The position numbers and the translations under genes were made by a program. From assembly GCF_000002075.1 (NCBI RefSeq), contig NW_004797523.1:516322-572893 (forward strand): 56,572 nucleotides of DNA, given 5' to 3'. This document shows positions 11,401 to 20,792 of this stretch, piece by piece. The notes under the pieces are model-generated. The model had not been told where the DNA came from, did no database searches, and was given only the letters and a program-made list of their open reading frames with translations. Each line of letters opens with the position of its first letter. The stretch's first letter is position 1. This stretch comes from Aplysia californica (lineage: Eukaryota > Mollusca > Gastropoda > Aplysiida > Aplysiidae).

Positions 11401-14400
11401 TTTGGATCACATCTTCATCTCTTTCTTTCTTTAGGTCAAAATATGCTGGATGTGTCGAGTCTGGCTCTTGTCACTGTGATTAAAGTTAATGGGGATTTTG
11501 TAAAAAATTCATGATTTATTGGTACTTTAAAAAAAAATTAGTCTATTGCTTTTCTCCTCCAAAAATAAATAAAAATTCAAGGAAGCCCGTCTATTGCAAA
11601 CAACATAATATTCCTCTGTTTCAGATTACACCTTTATGCAGCACCAGCAATGAGTATTACTCAGCTGTCTCCTCTGTATCACTGCAGATGATTGTAGGGT
11701 GCGACTTGTAGGTCCTACTTTTTTCTATCTCTTTTTTGTTTCTGTATTTGTCTTGCTTTTTCCGTGCACCAAGTGACTGTTATTGTGTGGATTTGTTTCT
11801 CTTTATTCACACTGTGCATTCTCCCGCAGGTTTTCATCATTGTGCTAGTTGTGTTGGATTGCCTCATGGTCATTGCAGAGCTTTTATTTGACCTGGAGAT
11901 TGTGAAGTTGGGAGAGGAACATCATTATATCCCGAAGGTGAGGGGATATTCACTGATGGTGTGGAAAATGTCTTCAATATATATATATATGAATATAATA
12001 TAAAACACTTATGACTCTCAGGTGATTCTATGGGATAGGCGAATAAATTGGTGAAGTTAATTAAAGATAATACAATTTAGATAGTAAATTATAGCCTGTA
12101 TGGTGTAATTATTTCTTTAAAAATAAATCTATCTTTAGAATTTGAGATGATGTGAACAAAACTTAACAAGTGACTGCTTACTTCTCTTTGTGCTGAAATG
12201 AAATATTAAAACTTTTAACTGCTGTTTGAATAAGTAAATGATACTTAATAGTTATGACTCTATTTCATTACGTTCAATGTAATGTTTCTGTCATATTTTT
12301 GTAATTGGCGATTCTGTATACCAATGGGATATATATTCTATATTTCAGATCTTTCACTATGGAAGCCTTGGTATCCTGTCTCTCTTCCTCATTGAAATTG
12401 GACTGCGTATATTTGTCCTTCGGCTTGATTTCTTCAAACACAAGTTGGAGCTGTTTGATGCTGTTGTTGTCATTGTTTCGTTTATTCTGGACATTGTGTT
12501 TCGTGACAACGAAGATGCTGCCACAGGTGTTGGGCTTCTCATCATTCTTCGGTTATGGAGAGTTACAAGAATTGTGAATGGTAAGTAAGTAAGTAAGTTA
12601 GTATGTTTATTCAGTGTGTATTGATATTGGCCCACATCACATCATAAAAAGTACTCATTTGTAAAATAAAGTTTCCTTAATGAAAGAGTACAGGTTGTGC
12701 ACATATCTCTTATCATGGATCAAACGTTGCATGTTTCTGTCACTGGGCCGAGTCAAGCTGGGAGGAATTAACAAAATATGGACAATAGAAAATAAAGTGA
12801 AATTCATCTTCAATTTCATGAGAGTTACACCTCTCACATAAGGGTGAATCTATTAATTTCCACCAATACAGATTGCTATTTAATGGAAGGCTATGAGTTT
12901 TTGCGGATAAAACTAAAGTTCTTTGAATGAATGCAGCGGACGTTCCTATCACGCTGAAAGGGGCACCATTGGCAGATGTTGAATCCTTCACCTACCTGGG
13001 AAGTGTCATCAACAAGGCAGGGAGAACAGACGAAGACATCAAGGTCAGAATCCAAAAGGCAAGAGCAGCATTCATTATCCTCAGGAATATATGGATGTCT
13101 AAGGAACTGGGATTGAACACTGGGCTTAGGATCTTCAAACAAACGTGAAGACTGTTCTACTGTATGGTTCAGAGACATGGAGGCTCACAGCCTCAGCAGC
13201 TAGGAAACTGCAGAGCTTCATAAATGGATGCCTAAGAAGGATAGTGGGGATCAAGTGGTACGATCAAGTCACAGATGTTCAACTGTGGGAAAGAACAAGC
13301 CAAAGGCCAGTAAAGGAAGACATACAGGTGAAGAAATGGAAATGGATTGGACACACCCTGAGGGGACCCCCGACAAGCATCATTAGACAGGCTTTGACAT
13401 GGAATCCAGAAGGAAAATGTAAGAAAGAAAGACCAAAGATGACATGGAGGCGAGCGGTACACGCGGACATGGAAAAGGCGGGGACATCATGGAAACAGAA
13501 AAGGATGCACAGGACAGTCTTCACTGGAGAAATGTTGCTGATGGCCTATGCTCCCCTGGGAGTTAAAAAGGGCAAGAGAGAGATGAGTTTTTAAACAAGG
13601 CTATGACTCTTCTGTTCCAATAACATGAGTGGTTGGTGATATACTCAGCTGTTTCTTGAAAAGGAATTGTAACAGAGAATAAATTATACCTGGGACAGAC
13701 TTCTTCCTCTATGTTCTGCACAGAATGATCAACAAGCCTACTTTTTACTTCACTGAGAAATAATCTAGTGCTTCTAACACTTTGAGAAAACCAAGCATAT
13801 CCGAAACCCAGGGATAATAATAGTAATAATAATAATCTTGTGAATGGTGAGACTATAATGTTGGTGATTTCAGTAAGTTCACATGTTTTGAATATCGTCC
13901 TAAAGTGGAGTATTGAATAATGTTAAGTGGAAAATTTTGTTTATTGAAATTTAGACTCTTTATGTCCAACTGTTATATCTGTGGTTTAGTGGTTAGGCGC
14001 TTTGCTGTTGTATGCAGGAGACTTGAATTTGATTCTTGATTGAGGAGAAATTTTTATCAAGTAGTATTTCTATCTTTCTGCTTGGATGTTGTATCCCTCT
14101 CAGTCCATGTTGACCCTTTCAGACAGGGTTAGAAGACGGCTTCCTAGATGATCTAAAATGTGTCGATTGGGGTATGGGGGGTATAAAAACACCTAAATTT
14201 CTCTGGAAAAAGAAAAAAGAAAATTCTAAAAAATTTTATGCTATGTCCTCTGTAAATTCTTATCCTCTCAGATTTGGAATCTAAATGATTATTGTTATGA
14301 AAATGATCAGTCGGAAGCAAAATTTTAAAATGTTTTATTTCTCCCTTCAGGTATAGTATTGTCTGTGCAGAAGCAGGCGGAGAAGAAAATCGAGAGAGAG

Positions 14401-14694
14401 AAACATCTGCGGGAAGAGTGTGAGCAGGAGCTGGCCAAGTTCCGCGAATACTGCATGGCACAAGAGGCAGAGATCGAGGTCCTTCAGGGTCTTCTGCACA
14501 AACACAACATCGAGTTCACCACAAACAAAATCACGCGGCCGGAGAGCAGGGTCCAAGTGGATGTGGTCGCTGAGGTCAACAGTATGACGGCTGTGGCAGA
14601 GACGGACATACCGCTGTCTCCTTCACAGCCTGGTGAACAAGAGATTTCTCTTTCTTCCGGAGACAATGTTACTGATGCAGTTGTTGTAGTTTAA
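8306..14694 (+). CDS. HVCN1: Voltage-gated proton channel Hv1 (exons 8306-8467, 11830-11937, 12349-12580, 14351-14694)
   Basis: Hv1 proteins are membrane voltage sensors that conduct H+ outward when the membrane depolarises. Joining the four exons gives 281 residues from the ATG at 8306; human HVCN1 has 273. S1 (about 54-78) carries D64, the position of the human selectivity-filter D112. S2 (about 92-114) carries E106, matching human E153. S3 (about 125-141) carries D127 and D138, matching human D174 and D185. S4 is GVGLLIILRLWRVTRIVNG with R158, R161, R164 and N167, plus the gating-linked W160. Residues about 173-223 form a heptad-rich coiled coil, the dimerisation part in this family. The intron phases (0, 0, 1) agree at every junction. 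The start is uncertain because exon 1 begins right after an AG acceptor: ATG 8306 may be the start or an internal Met following an unseen exon. Zinc binding is discussed in the findings. Confidence 0.93.
8824..9230 (-). mobile_element. SINE type B copy (in Hv1 intron 1)
   Basis: This 400-bp repeat recurs at 23340-23750, 28843-29185 and 51651-52050. Its 3' tail, at the low-coordinate side here, reads on the - strand CTCATATGACC...GCGAGCGCCATAAAGC...CTAAAAC. The other end carries the conserved GGTGCT(A/T)CTGACTGAAG segment. No tRNA-like head was recognised. The shared tail suggests mobilisation by the same LINE machinery as types A and C. Confidence 0.8.
9250..9745. mobile_element. Inverted-repeat element with an internal duplication
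   Basis: The left end (GCGCCGCACGTTTTAGCGAT and then GCACGGCAATCT) recurs inverted at about 9655-9745, where the same motifs occur in two diverged versions. Inside are two direct repeats of about 105 bp (9338-9443 and 9536-9646) that share CATCAAGGAACATTCAC. This has the structure of a non-autonomous DNA transposon that duplicated its middle. The superfamily is uncertain. Confidence 0.55.
9910..10080 (+). repeat. SINE remnant with CCTTGAGCAAGGCAC tail motif
   Basis: A degenerate A-box-like GGCTCCAGTGGCTAAG begins it, and GTGTCCTTGAGCAAGGCAC lies near the end. That tail motif also occurs in the SINEs at 21450 and 30775 of this window. It ends next to the target duplication of the hAT-type element. 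Confidence 0.5.
10580..10925. repeat. 60-bp tandem repeat inside the hAT-type element
   Basis: About six units share GGAAGTTAGATCTGGGCTTA and TATAAGAAAA. Units alternate between a CTTCGAATTG version and a GCTGTGAATA version, so the higher-order period is about 120 bp. A further unit continues after the hairpin insertion at 10965-11105. Confidence 0.8.
10965..11105. mobile_element. Hairpin MITE (TCGCGACC ends, TA target), copy 1
   Basis: Left end TCGCGACCTCAG...TTTCTTGTCGTATCTCCATT and right end AATGGAGATATGACAAGAAA...GGTCGCGA are inverted repeats of about 45 bp with a short loop. It is flanked by TA on both sides and interrupts a 60-bp unit of the hAT-type element, whose sequence resumes with TATAAGAAAA. 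A second copy at 30937-31903 is itself interrupted. Confidence 0.85.
11830..11937 (+). CDS. HVCN1: Hv1 exon 2: S1 helix
   Basis: These 36 codons begin VFIIVLVVLDCLMVIAELLF and carry D64 of the proton selectivity filter, E71 and D75. The acceptor is TTCTCCCGCAG and the donor is AAG|GTGAGG; both junctions are phase 0. A plus-frame ORF through the exon extends past the donor into intron and is not the real product. Confidence 0.95.
12349..12580 (+). CDS. HVCN1: Hv1 exon 3: S2, S3 and S4
   Basis: These 77 codons plus one base begin at IFHYGSLGIL (H93 matches human zinc ligand H140). They cover S2 with E106, the FFKHKLELFDAVVVIVSFIL segment and the S4 arginines, and end in N167 plus the first base of G168. 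The acceptor is ATATTTCAG. The donor is G|GTAAGT, the first unit of a GTAA microsatellite. Confidence 0.96.
12581..12600 (+). repeat. (GTAA)n microsatellite forming the Hv1 exon 3 splice donor
   Basis: GTAAGTAAGTAAGTAAGTTA starts exactly at the intron boundary. On the - strand it is a (TTAC)n run at the 3' side of the minus-strand LINE fragment that follows, as expected for a LINE tail or a target microsatellite. Confidence 0.8.
12601..12991 (-). mobile_element. LINE C-terminal fragment, CERCN...FHFIFYCP type
   Basis: On the - strand the translation contains LPLNSNLYWWKLIDSPLCERC, then a CxxC and HFIFYCP arrangement. This is the cysteine-rich segment found after the reverse transcriptase domain in Jockey/CR1-like non-LTR retrotransposons. 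The remaining C-terminal part continues in a neighbouring frame (RGVTLMKLKMNFT...), so one frameshift is visible. The fragment is 5'-truncated, lies in Hv1 intron 3 and faces an opposite-strand LINE fragment of another type. Confidence 0.75.
12929..13594 (+). mobile_element. RTE-like LINE, 3' part of ORF2 (5'-truncated, one frameshift)
   Basis: The first frame (12929-13148) carries ESFTYLGSVI and KARAAFIILRNIW, the part just after the reverse transcriptase catalytic region. The second frame (13145-13594) carries TVLLYGSETWRLT, ARKLQSFINGCLRRIVGI and KWKWIGHTLRG...ALTWNPEGK. This order is typical of the C-terminal part of ORF2 in RTE/BovB-type elements. The catalytic FADD box and the endonuclease are absent. 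It lies in Hv1 intron 3 and joins the oppositely oriented LINE fragment at about 12930-12990. Confidence 0.85.
13975..14050 (+). repeat. tRNA-like SINE head, degenerate
   Basis: An A-box-like TGGTTTAGTGGTTAGGCGC is followed about 40 bp later by a weak B-box-like TTTGATTCTTGA. It resembles other SINE heads here and is not a functional tRNA. Confidence 0.4.
14351..14694 (+). CDS. HVCN1: Hv1 exon 4: coiled coil and C-terminal tail
   Basis: After CTCCCTTCAG the exon completes G168 and reads IVLSVQKQAEKKIEREKHLR into a heptad coiled coil ending near HKHNIEF. A roughly 58-residue acidic, Ser/Thr-rich tail ends DAVVVV and stop TAA (14692-14694). Human HVCN1 ends soon after the coiled coil, so this tail is an extension. 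The hydrophobic end could be a PDZ ligand, which is inference. The stop codon lies in the TTAA target of the MITE that follows. Confidence 0.95.
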
Positions 14695-14859
14695 CACACT
14701 TTGCAGTCACACAGCCAGCAGTACAAAATACCCCCGTCTGGTCACCCAGCTTGGAGAATGATTGCAACAGACTTTTTGGACCTGTGGCAGAACTTCGCCA
14801 AGTGACCGGAACGGATAATTTTCACTGTCACATTATTGTGGCAAGTGACCGCAAAGTGT
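14695..14859. mobile_element. piggyBac-type MITE (CACTTTGC ends), directly after the Hv1 stop
   Basis: The element starts CACACTTTGCAG and ends GCAAAGTGT, between TTAA at 14691-14694 and TTAA at 14860-14863. The interior (CACACAGCCAGCAGTACAAAA and following) matches the second copy at 54008-54156 closely over its length. TTAA duplication with CACTTTGC-like ends points to the piggyBac superfamily. It forms the first part of the Hv1 3' UTR. Confidence 0.85.
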
Positions 14860-15106
14860 TTAAATCACATCAAGCCCTCCCCCTTCCTCTGTTTATTCAA
14901 AGTCTGTTACAGAATTATCTTACATTTTAATATTTTATGTTATGTGTCTGTTATGATGTAATGCTTTTTGGCGCTATGTGTACAGTTTGATGATATTGTT
15001 GTAACTGTATTGTTGTTAGGACCACACTGCAGCACATCTACCAAATGAAACTAAAATAGAACTAACTCATGGAATGATATTACTTTAATCTGTCTTTAAT
15101 CCGCTA

Positions 15107-15222
<116 letters not shown>

Positions 15223-15490
15223 TTTTAAAGCCAAAAATCAACTACTTCAAGAATCTCTTGTTTCTTGCTTTAAAAGTAAAAGACAAAAAAATACCATGCC
15301 AGTTCGAAACAAAGATAACCTGTACAATAATTCCAACTACGTTTGTATAAAATGTGGTCTTGAAAGTTTCACCAATAAATTTAACTATATTGTCATGTAA
15401 ACACATGGTTGGGTTCTAATTCCGTAAGAATTAGTTTCTCCTCAGCCTGAACTGAGCAGTTGTTTTAATATTATAATGATCTTTTTTCTA

Positions 15491-15496
15491 AATAAA
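15491..15496 (+). promoter_or_regulatory. Candidate polyadenylation signal for Hv1
   Basis: AATAAA lies about 800 bp after the stop codon. Another AATAAA at 15374-15379 is an equal candidate. No transcript end can be seen from sequence alone. Confidence 0.35.
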
Positions 15497-15996
15497 CCCT
15501 GCAGTTAGTGCATTTACACCATACTAACATTTTGATATATATGAACGACCGTACTCTATTTTGTACCGTACAATCTTTAGCCAAGACTCCTGTGATGTTT
15601 TAGGCATGAGTCAAGGAAAGAAACTGAAATTTGTGAATTTACTAATTTTACTGATAGAAACTGAGCAATACTGTCACTCTTTACTTTTAATTTTTTAAGT
15701 CAAACGAACATCTCTTGAGGGATAAAAATCTCAGTGTGACTTGACTGAATAGTTTTCTCATGGAGAATATGTCTCTGAAGTGTTAAATTTGATGTGATTG
15801 TGAACTCTGATTATGTCAAAAATAGCAATATTGAAATTCTGATTACATCATACATGTGTCATTGTATTTTTTAACATAACATTCCCTGCTATTTTGGTTT
15901 TTATCCTACTTAGTATTTATGTTGTCGGTTTATTCTGATAGGCAATATAATCCAAAGGTCATATATAAAAAGTAAGTTCCTCTGAATAAGTGACTA

Positions 15997-16875
15997 CAGT
16001 CAAACCTGTGTAAAACGGCCACCCATTGTCAAGGAGAAAAGTGGCCGTATAACATTGGTGGCTGTCTTAGGCAGGCCTGGTCAAAATGAAGAAAGCAAGT
16101 CATTCTCTTCTGAGGTTCAAACCGGGGCTGATCTCAGACTTTAGACTGTATTCAAAAGCTTTTTTTTTTTTTTTTTTTAAAGGGGGGGGGGGGGGGGGGA
16201 GCTCAAGTGGTGTAAAAAGGATACTTCATGTTGCGAGTTTGTTTTTTGGTAAATTTTCTTTTTGTTGCTGATTTTGTGCAAGGGTAAAATAAACGACATA
16301 TTATGTACGTAAGACGATGAAGACCGAGTGCCATGGTAAAACAAATACACGGGTGGCCACCACTCAGAGAAGGAGCGATGCTTCTGTCTCAAGTTCATGT
16401 CAACGCCCATTGTTACTTTGTCGCAGATTAGGTAAACAAAACAGTGACCAGTCATCTCACATACGATTTGTGCATGAGTTGTGGGCAGAGTTTCCAGGTT
16501 ATGACGGATCACATGCTTCATTCATCAGCAGTTGAAAATTTATTATTAAGCCTACCCATTGGACAACTTGGGTAAACATTCACATGAGTGACCAACAATA
16601 ACGACAGTTGAATGAATTATGACGGCCCGTCCACAGTGTGAGGGGTCGATTCAAAATTTATGACAAAGAGTGGGGCGATGAGTGACCACGCCTGGATGCC
16701 TTAGGGAGGTAAATTTGACCATGGGTTGATAAAAAAAGGTGGCTGTGGCCGCGTTGGACAGTTGGTCGTTTTACACAGTTAAATTGTATAGAAAAAAAGC
16801 AATGGAGGAAACAGAAAGTGGTGGTTTGTACATGTGGCCGTATTTTACAGGTGGCCGTCATGGCAGGTTTGACTG
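15997..16875. mobile_element. pogo/Tigger-like non-autonomous transposon, 879 bp
   Basis: The ends are CAGTCAAACCTGTGTAAAAC and GGCAGGTTTGACTG, inverted, flanked by TA at 15995-15996 and 16876-16877. Subterminal GTGGCCGT motifs also recur inverted (GTGGCCGTATAACATTGG on the left, GTGGCCGTATTTTACAGGTG on the right). CAGTCAAACC ends with TA targets are characteristic of pogo-like Tc1/mariner elements. The interior has no transposase frame and holds a T run and G run near 16160-16200. Confidence 0.82.
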
Positions 16876-16879
16876 TATA

Positions 16880-17478
16880 TAGAGGTTTTGTAAACTCAAG
16901 ACATTTGCTCTGAGAGGAACACCCTACTATTTTTTAAATTAAAAGATTTCCTTGCTGGCCTTGAAATAGTTTTGTAATGTCATGTAGAATCATATTTATA
17001 TGAAGTTTAAAATCTCTGGTTTGGTATTTTCTTTTACACCCCTGGGTTCTCACAAGCTTTTACACATTTGTACACCCCCCCCCCCCCCCCCCAAAAAAAA
17101 AAAAAAAAAAAGCCCTGAATGCCATTGCTGTCACAAACAATTCTCTCTAGTCCAAATTAGGAAAAAAAAAATTTTCTGCTCTTCCAAAGCTCTACCAAAG
17201 ATATACCTTTCAACTTCACCAAGATGCATTTTAATGTTATGATCAAAGCGTACAGTTTTCTTGCTTTTCCTGATTCCTGATAGCAACAACACAACTAAAG
17301 CTAGTTCTTTTTTTTATCTCTGTTTTAAAATGTACCCAAGTGTACTTGGGTGGATTGCTAGTGACATCGGTGATGTGCACTTATTTATGCTCAAGTTAGT
17401 TTACTGTCTGTGATTTACAATAATCAAATCAGATGACAAAATTTACGTTGCGATTGTCTCAGCTCAAAAGCAGACCAT
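16880..17478. other. Non-coding stretch, no gene seen
   Basis: Contains a C run followed by an A run near 17076-17111. No exon or recognised element. Confidence 0.5.
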
Positions 17479-17479
17479 G

Positions 17480-17903
17480 TGCGAGGTATCGTGGTGAAAT
17501 CAGTTGCATGTCAAAATAAATTAATTTTTCTTCCCGCTTGACAATTTTTATCCTTTTTTTTTGTTTTTTGGCTCAGCACTTTTAATGTCCGCTCAAAAAC
17601 AAATTTTTTTGTGGATTTTATCGAAAAACATTGATTAAAGGCACTAAGAAGTGTAAATTTACTGTTTCCATAGACTCTCCAGCTTTGGAAGTCACCAAAC
17701 TTTGGCGGCCATTTTCTCGCTAATTTTTCCTCCGAAACCAGGTGACCCTGACCTCCTTCAATCTCAAATATTTCTTCTTCTCATCAGCATAGATAGTTAT
17801 CTTTTTCACCAAAAGGGAGACAGATGAACAGGCTTAGGATGTTACCAATAACCCCATACACCCAAAAATTGACAAGTGCCTTATCTCACCAAGTGGTGAC
17901 ACA
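17480..17903 (+). mobile_element. 430-bp MITE family 'GTGG', copy 1
   Basis: The family has ends close to TGTGAGGCAKCGTGGTGAAATC (K is G or T) with the inverted form at the other side, about 30-35 bp each, and TA-like targets. This copy is among the more diverged (right end CTTATCTCACCAAGTGGTGACACA). The interior carries TTGGCGGCCATTTTCTCGC, which other copies share. Further copies are at 20099, 33105, 36688, 48789 and 55887. Confidence 0.85.
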
Positions 17904-18084
17904 TATGTGCTTTACTGTTTATTGATTCATACTCAGTGGAAGCAAAGGTTGTTCAATTTCTTTGACAGCACCAGCGCTGTGGTTGTAGTTTTGTTGTGTT
18001 GGAACAGAGTTTTTTGTGTAGCTTATCTGGCGTATTTTGCTTTATTTAGGTTGCTGTATATCATTTTGAATGGAAGCCACATTG

Positions 18085-18260
18085 TGCACGGTTAGCTCAG
18101 TTGGTATCATGCTGGACAACAGAATGAATGGTTCTGGTTTGAGTCACCAACGGGGCTTTCTGAACTTGAATTGTTTGGGAAAGATTTTTTTTTAAGCTTT
18201 CCATCTATTTGGCTCGGTTTTAATGGAGATGGACGTTATATTGGGAGGTCTCACCTCTTA
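18085..18260 (+). repeat. tRNA-derived SINE
   Basis: An A-box-like GGTTAGCTCAGTTGGTATC and a B-box-like GGTTTGAGTCACC form the head. The body ends with GGAGGTCTCACCTCTTAGA, shared with the SINEs near 21600 and 41940. The anticodon region is degenerate, so this is not a tRNA gene. Confidence 0.65.
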
Positions 18261-18269
18261 GATAATTTT

Positions 18270-19280
18270 ACAGTTTTGCAAAGGGCATTAAATTCATCCA
18301 ATGACCAATGAAGTCACATTTCTCAAAGCTAATGCCAAGAAATTGTAGGTGTGGTTTCAATGAGATAATGCGTTAACTGTTAATAGCTTTTCTGTAAGTT
18401 CTCGCCAGTTTTATTAGTGGAGCCTTCAAGTGAGTGCCTTACTTTAGTGCTGGTTTGTGGAAGTCTAAAATGTTTTGGAAATACTCATTTGATATCTTCT
18501 CAATGGATGAATGTATTATGGATTTTCATGAAAGTCAATGTTTGATGCCTGCTGTTTTAAATGCTCTTTCAAAGTGTCTGGGGTTCAAATATTTTTTCGG
18601 GCTCATGTGAGCTTACAATATATAAGAAGTGTATTAATAATGATGCAGGGTATAGCTGAACTCTAAATTCTAAAATCTCATACTGAACTTTTGTTCTAAT
18701 ATGAGTATATTATATATACTATGTAATATCATGTCTTGTCTGCAAATATCAATTTACGTACACCCTTATTTATTAAAGTTGTTTTATTATCTTAGTGAAT
18801 GAGATGCGTAACATGCTTTAACCGTGATTCTTCTGGAGTTGTGTAAATGTGACTGCGGCAGTGATTCTGCCAGGCAGTTATGTGAGCAGTTATGTCACAC
18901 TGATCATCAATTTATCTTCGTATAAGATTGTGTACTGTATTTTGTAAGTTAATACTCATATCTCGCATACGCGTTTTAGTTGTTTATGCTGAATTTTGTA
19001 CATAGCCAAAAAATATTTGTTAGGTATTCTATTGGTGTTTTTTTTAATTAAGAAAACAAAACAAAAAAACCCAACTTTTTATAAACTCCATAAATGATTT
19101 ACCTGTTGATGGATAAGACAGAGTACACAATAACAGAGTACACAATAGTGACAAGGTTCACAGCAATAGTATACTGCTGCTCAAATTCCAACTGTTTGTT
19201 CTTATTCTGTATTCTGAAAACGTAAATAGCTACTGTCAGCAGTATCATACAGTGATGAAATTCCAGCCTTCCCATATATT
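18270..19280. other. Non-coding AT-rich stretch, no gene seen
   Basis: No exon, repeat family or RNA gene was recognised over about 1 kb. Confidence 0.5.
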
Positions 19281-19283
19281 ATA

Positions 19284-19529
19284 TGGTCGCTTTTAAGCAC
19301 AAGGGGGCTATCCCGGAAAATCCTGTTTTGAGAAAATCGAAGTAAAGTTTTTGTCCCTTGTTCAGTTTCTTAAAAAGACAAGGAGAGTTTTCTCTATAAC
19401 CAAACAAATATACAGACCAATGAAACCAAATTTCTCCTATCGGTAGGTGAGTGCCCACTTTTGGTATAGGTCAAGATTTCTGGAAACCCCCGAAATCTGG
19501 GTTAGCCCCCTTGTGCTTAGAAGCGACCA
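19284..19529 (-). mobile_element. 250-bp MITE family 'GGTCGC', copy 1
   Basis: Ends TGGTCGCTTTTAAGCACAAG and CTTGTGCTTAGAAGCGACCA are inverted repeats of about 30 bp. The interior (TTTGGTTTCATTGG-type segment, CCAAGATTTCTGGAAA-type segment) is shared with copies at 24851, 26266, 26706 and 38429. The copy is opposite in orientation to the 24851 copy. Flanking TA dinucleotides suggest a Tc1/mariner-type target. Confidence 0.85.
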
Positions 19530-19710
19530 TAATATAATGATTTGTTTTATAATGTTTTATATGTGTTTAATTTTTGCCTTGGTAGTATTTTCCCTTTATA
19601 TGACATTAGTGCCTTGTTCATAACCATCCCCACTCGTTGCATTTGATGGCATACCCAGTAATCGGCTGGCTATTACTTGTTTAGCTATACATCGACTTTC
19701 TTATAAATAT

Positions 19711-19728
19711 GTTATATGTATGTGTGTG

Positions 19729-19768
<40 letters not shown>

Positions 19769-20021
19769 TGAGTGTGTATGTGTGCGTTTGTGCTTGCGTG
19801 AGTGAGTGCGTGTGTGTGTGTGTGTGTGTGTGTGTTTGCACACAAATCAGCGAGTGTGTACTGCATTTGTATTAAGTATGTATATTATTCCAAACACATC
19901 AATGCGTATATGAGTGTGTATATATGTGTTTATGTGTGTGTGTGAGTGTGTGTGTATGTGTGTATGTAAGTGTGTGTATGTGTGTATGTAAGTGTGTGTG
20001 TGCATGCGTGCACACATGTGC
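19711..20021. repeat. (GT)n-rich region in several blocks
   Basis: GT repeats with AT and GC interruptions at about 19717-19834 and 19934-20005. A near-duplicate of the interspersed segment occurs (GTGTACTGCATTTGTATTAAG versus GTATGTACTGCTGTTGTATAA), suggesting a local duplication of the whole block. Confidence 0.85.
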
Positions 20022-20098
20022 TCATCAGTATGTACTGCTGTTGTATAAAGTTCATACATCATTCCAAACATATGGGTACCAAGATATATACGAGTATA

Positions 20099-20536
20099 TG
20101 TGTCACGACACTGTGGTATCAGCTGCTTCTCAATTTTTGGGCATATGGAGTTATTGATATCAACTTATTGCTTGTTCATTTGTCTATCATGGGATGAAAA
20201 GGTATCCAGCTATCTTGAATAGCAGTCGAGATATTTGTGATTGAAGGAGGTGGTGGTTGCTTGGTTTCAAAGGTAAAATTAGTGACAAAATGGTCAACAA
20301 AATTTGGTGATCTCCAAAGTTTGAGAATGCTCGGATACTGCAAATCTACGATTTTTGTGCCTTAAATCGACATGTTTCAGTAAAATTCACACAGAAATGT
20401 ATATTTTTTAACGGACATTTTATGTGTTAAACCAAAAAACAAAAATAAGATAAAAATCGCCAAACCGGTGGAAAAATGCCAGTTTCTTCAATTTCAATAT
20501 TTTGACGAGCGCCTTATTTCACCACGCTTCCTTACA
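20099..20536 (-). mobile_element. 430-bp MITE family 'GTGG', copy 2
   Basis: Inverse orientation relative to copy 1. The right end GACGAGCGCCTTATTTCACCACG is clear; the left end is more diverged (TGTGTCACGACACTGTGGTATC). The interior AAATTAGTGACAAAATGG is the complement of the conserved GCGGCCATTTTCTCGC region. Confidence 0.82.
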
Positions 20537-20792
20537 TATATGTATTGAATGCTCAAATGTTCTATACGGGCTGTGTTCTGAATGGGTAATTCTAACCTTG
20601 AAAACTCATCCATCATAAGTATCATACTTGCTTTGTATTTGTGATCTGTTTGATGGAAGCGGCACTCTCTTTTGTTTTGGTCTGCCCACGTTGCACCTGA
20701 ATAAAGCCATTGCCACGAAAGTGTTGCAATGATTTTTACCTTGGATATGATCAAGCATTAACAGTTTATATTGCAGAAACCTTTTGTGCATA

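Noticed and set aside
11436-11480. Acceptor-like CTTTCTTTAG followed by VKICWMCRVWLLSL as an extra Hv1 exon
   Set aside because: In the required phase it runs into a stop after 14 codons, while exon 1 joins exon 2 at 11830 with the conserved KFMVFII context of S1.
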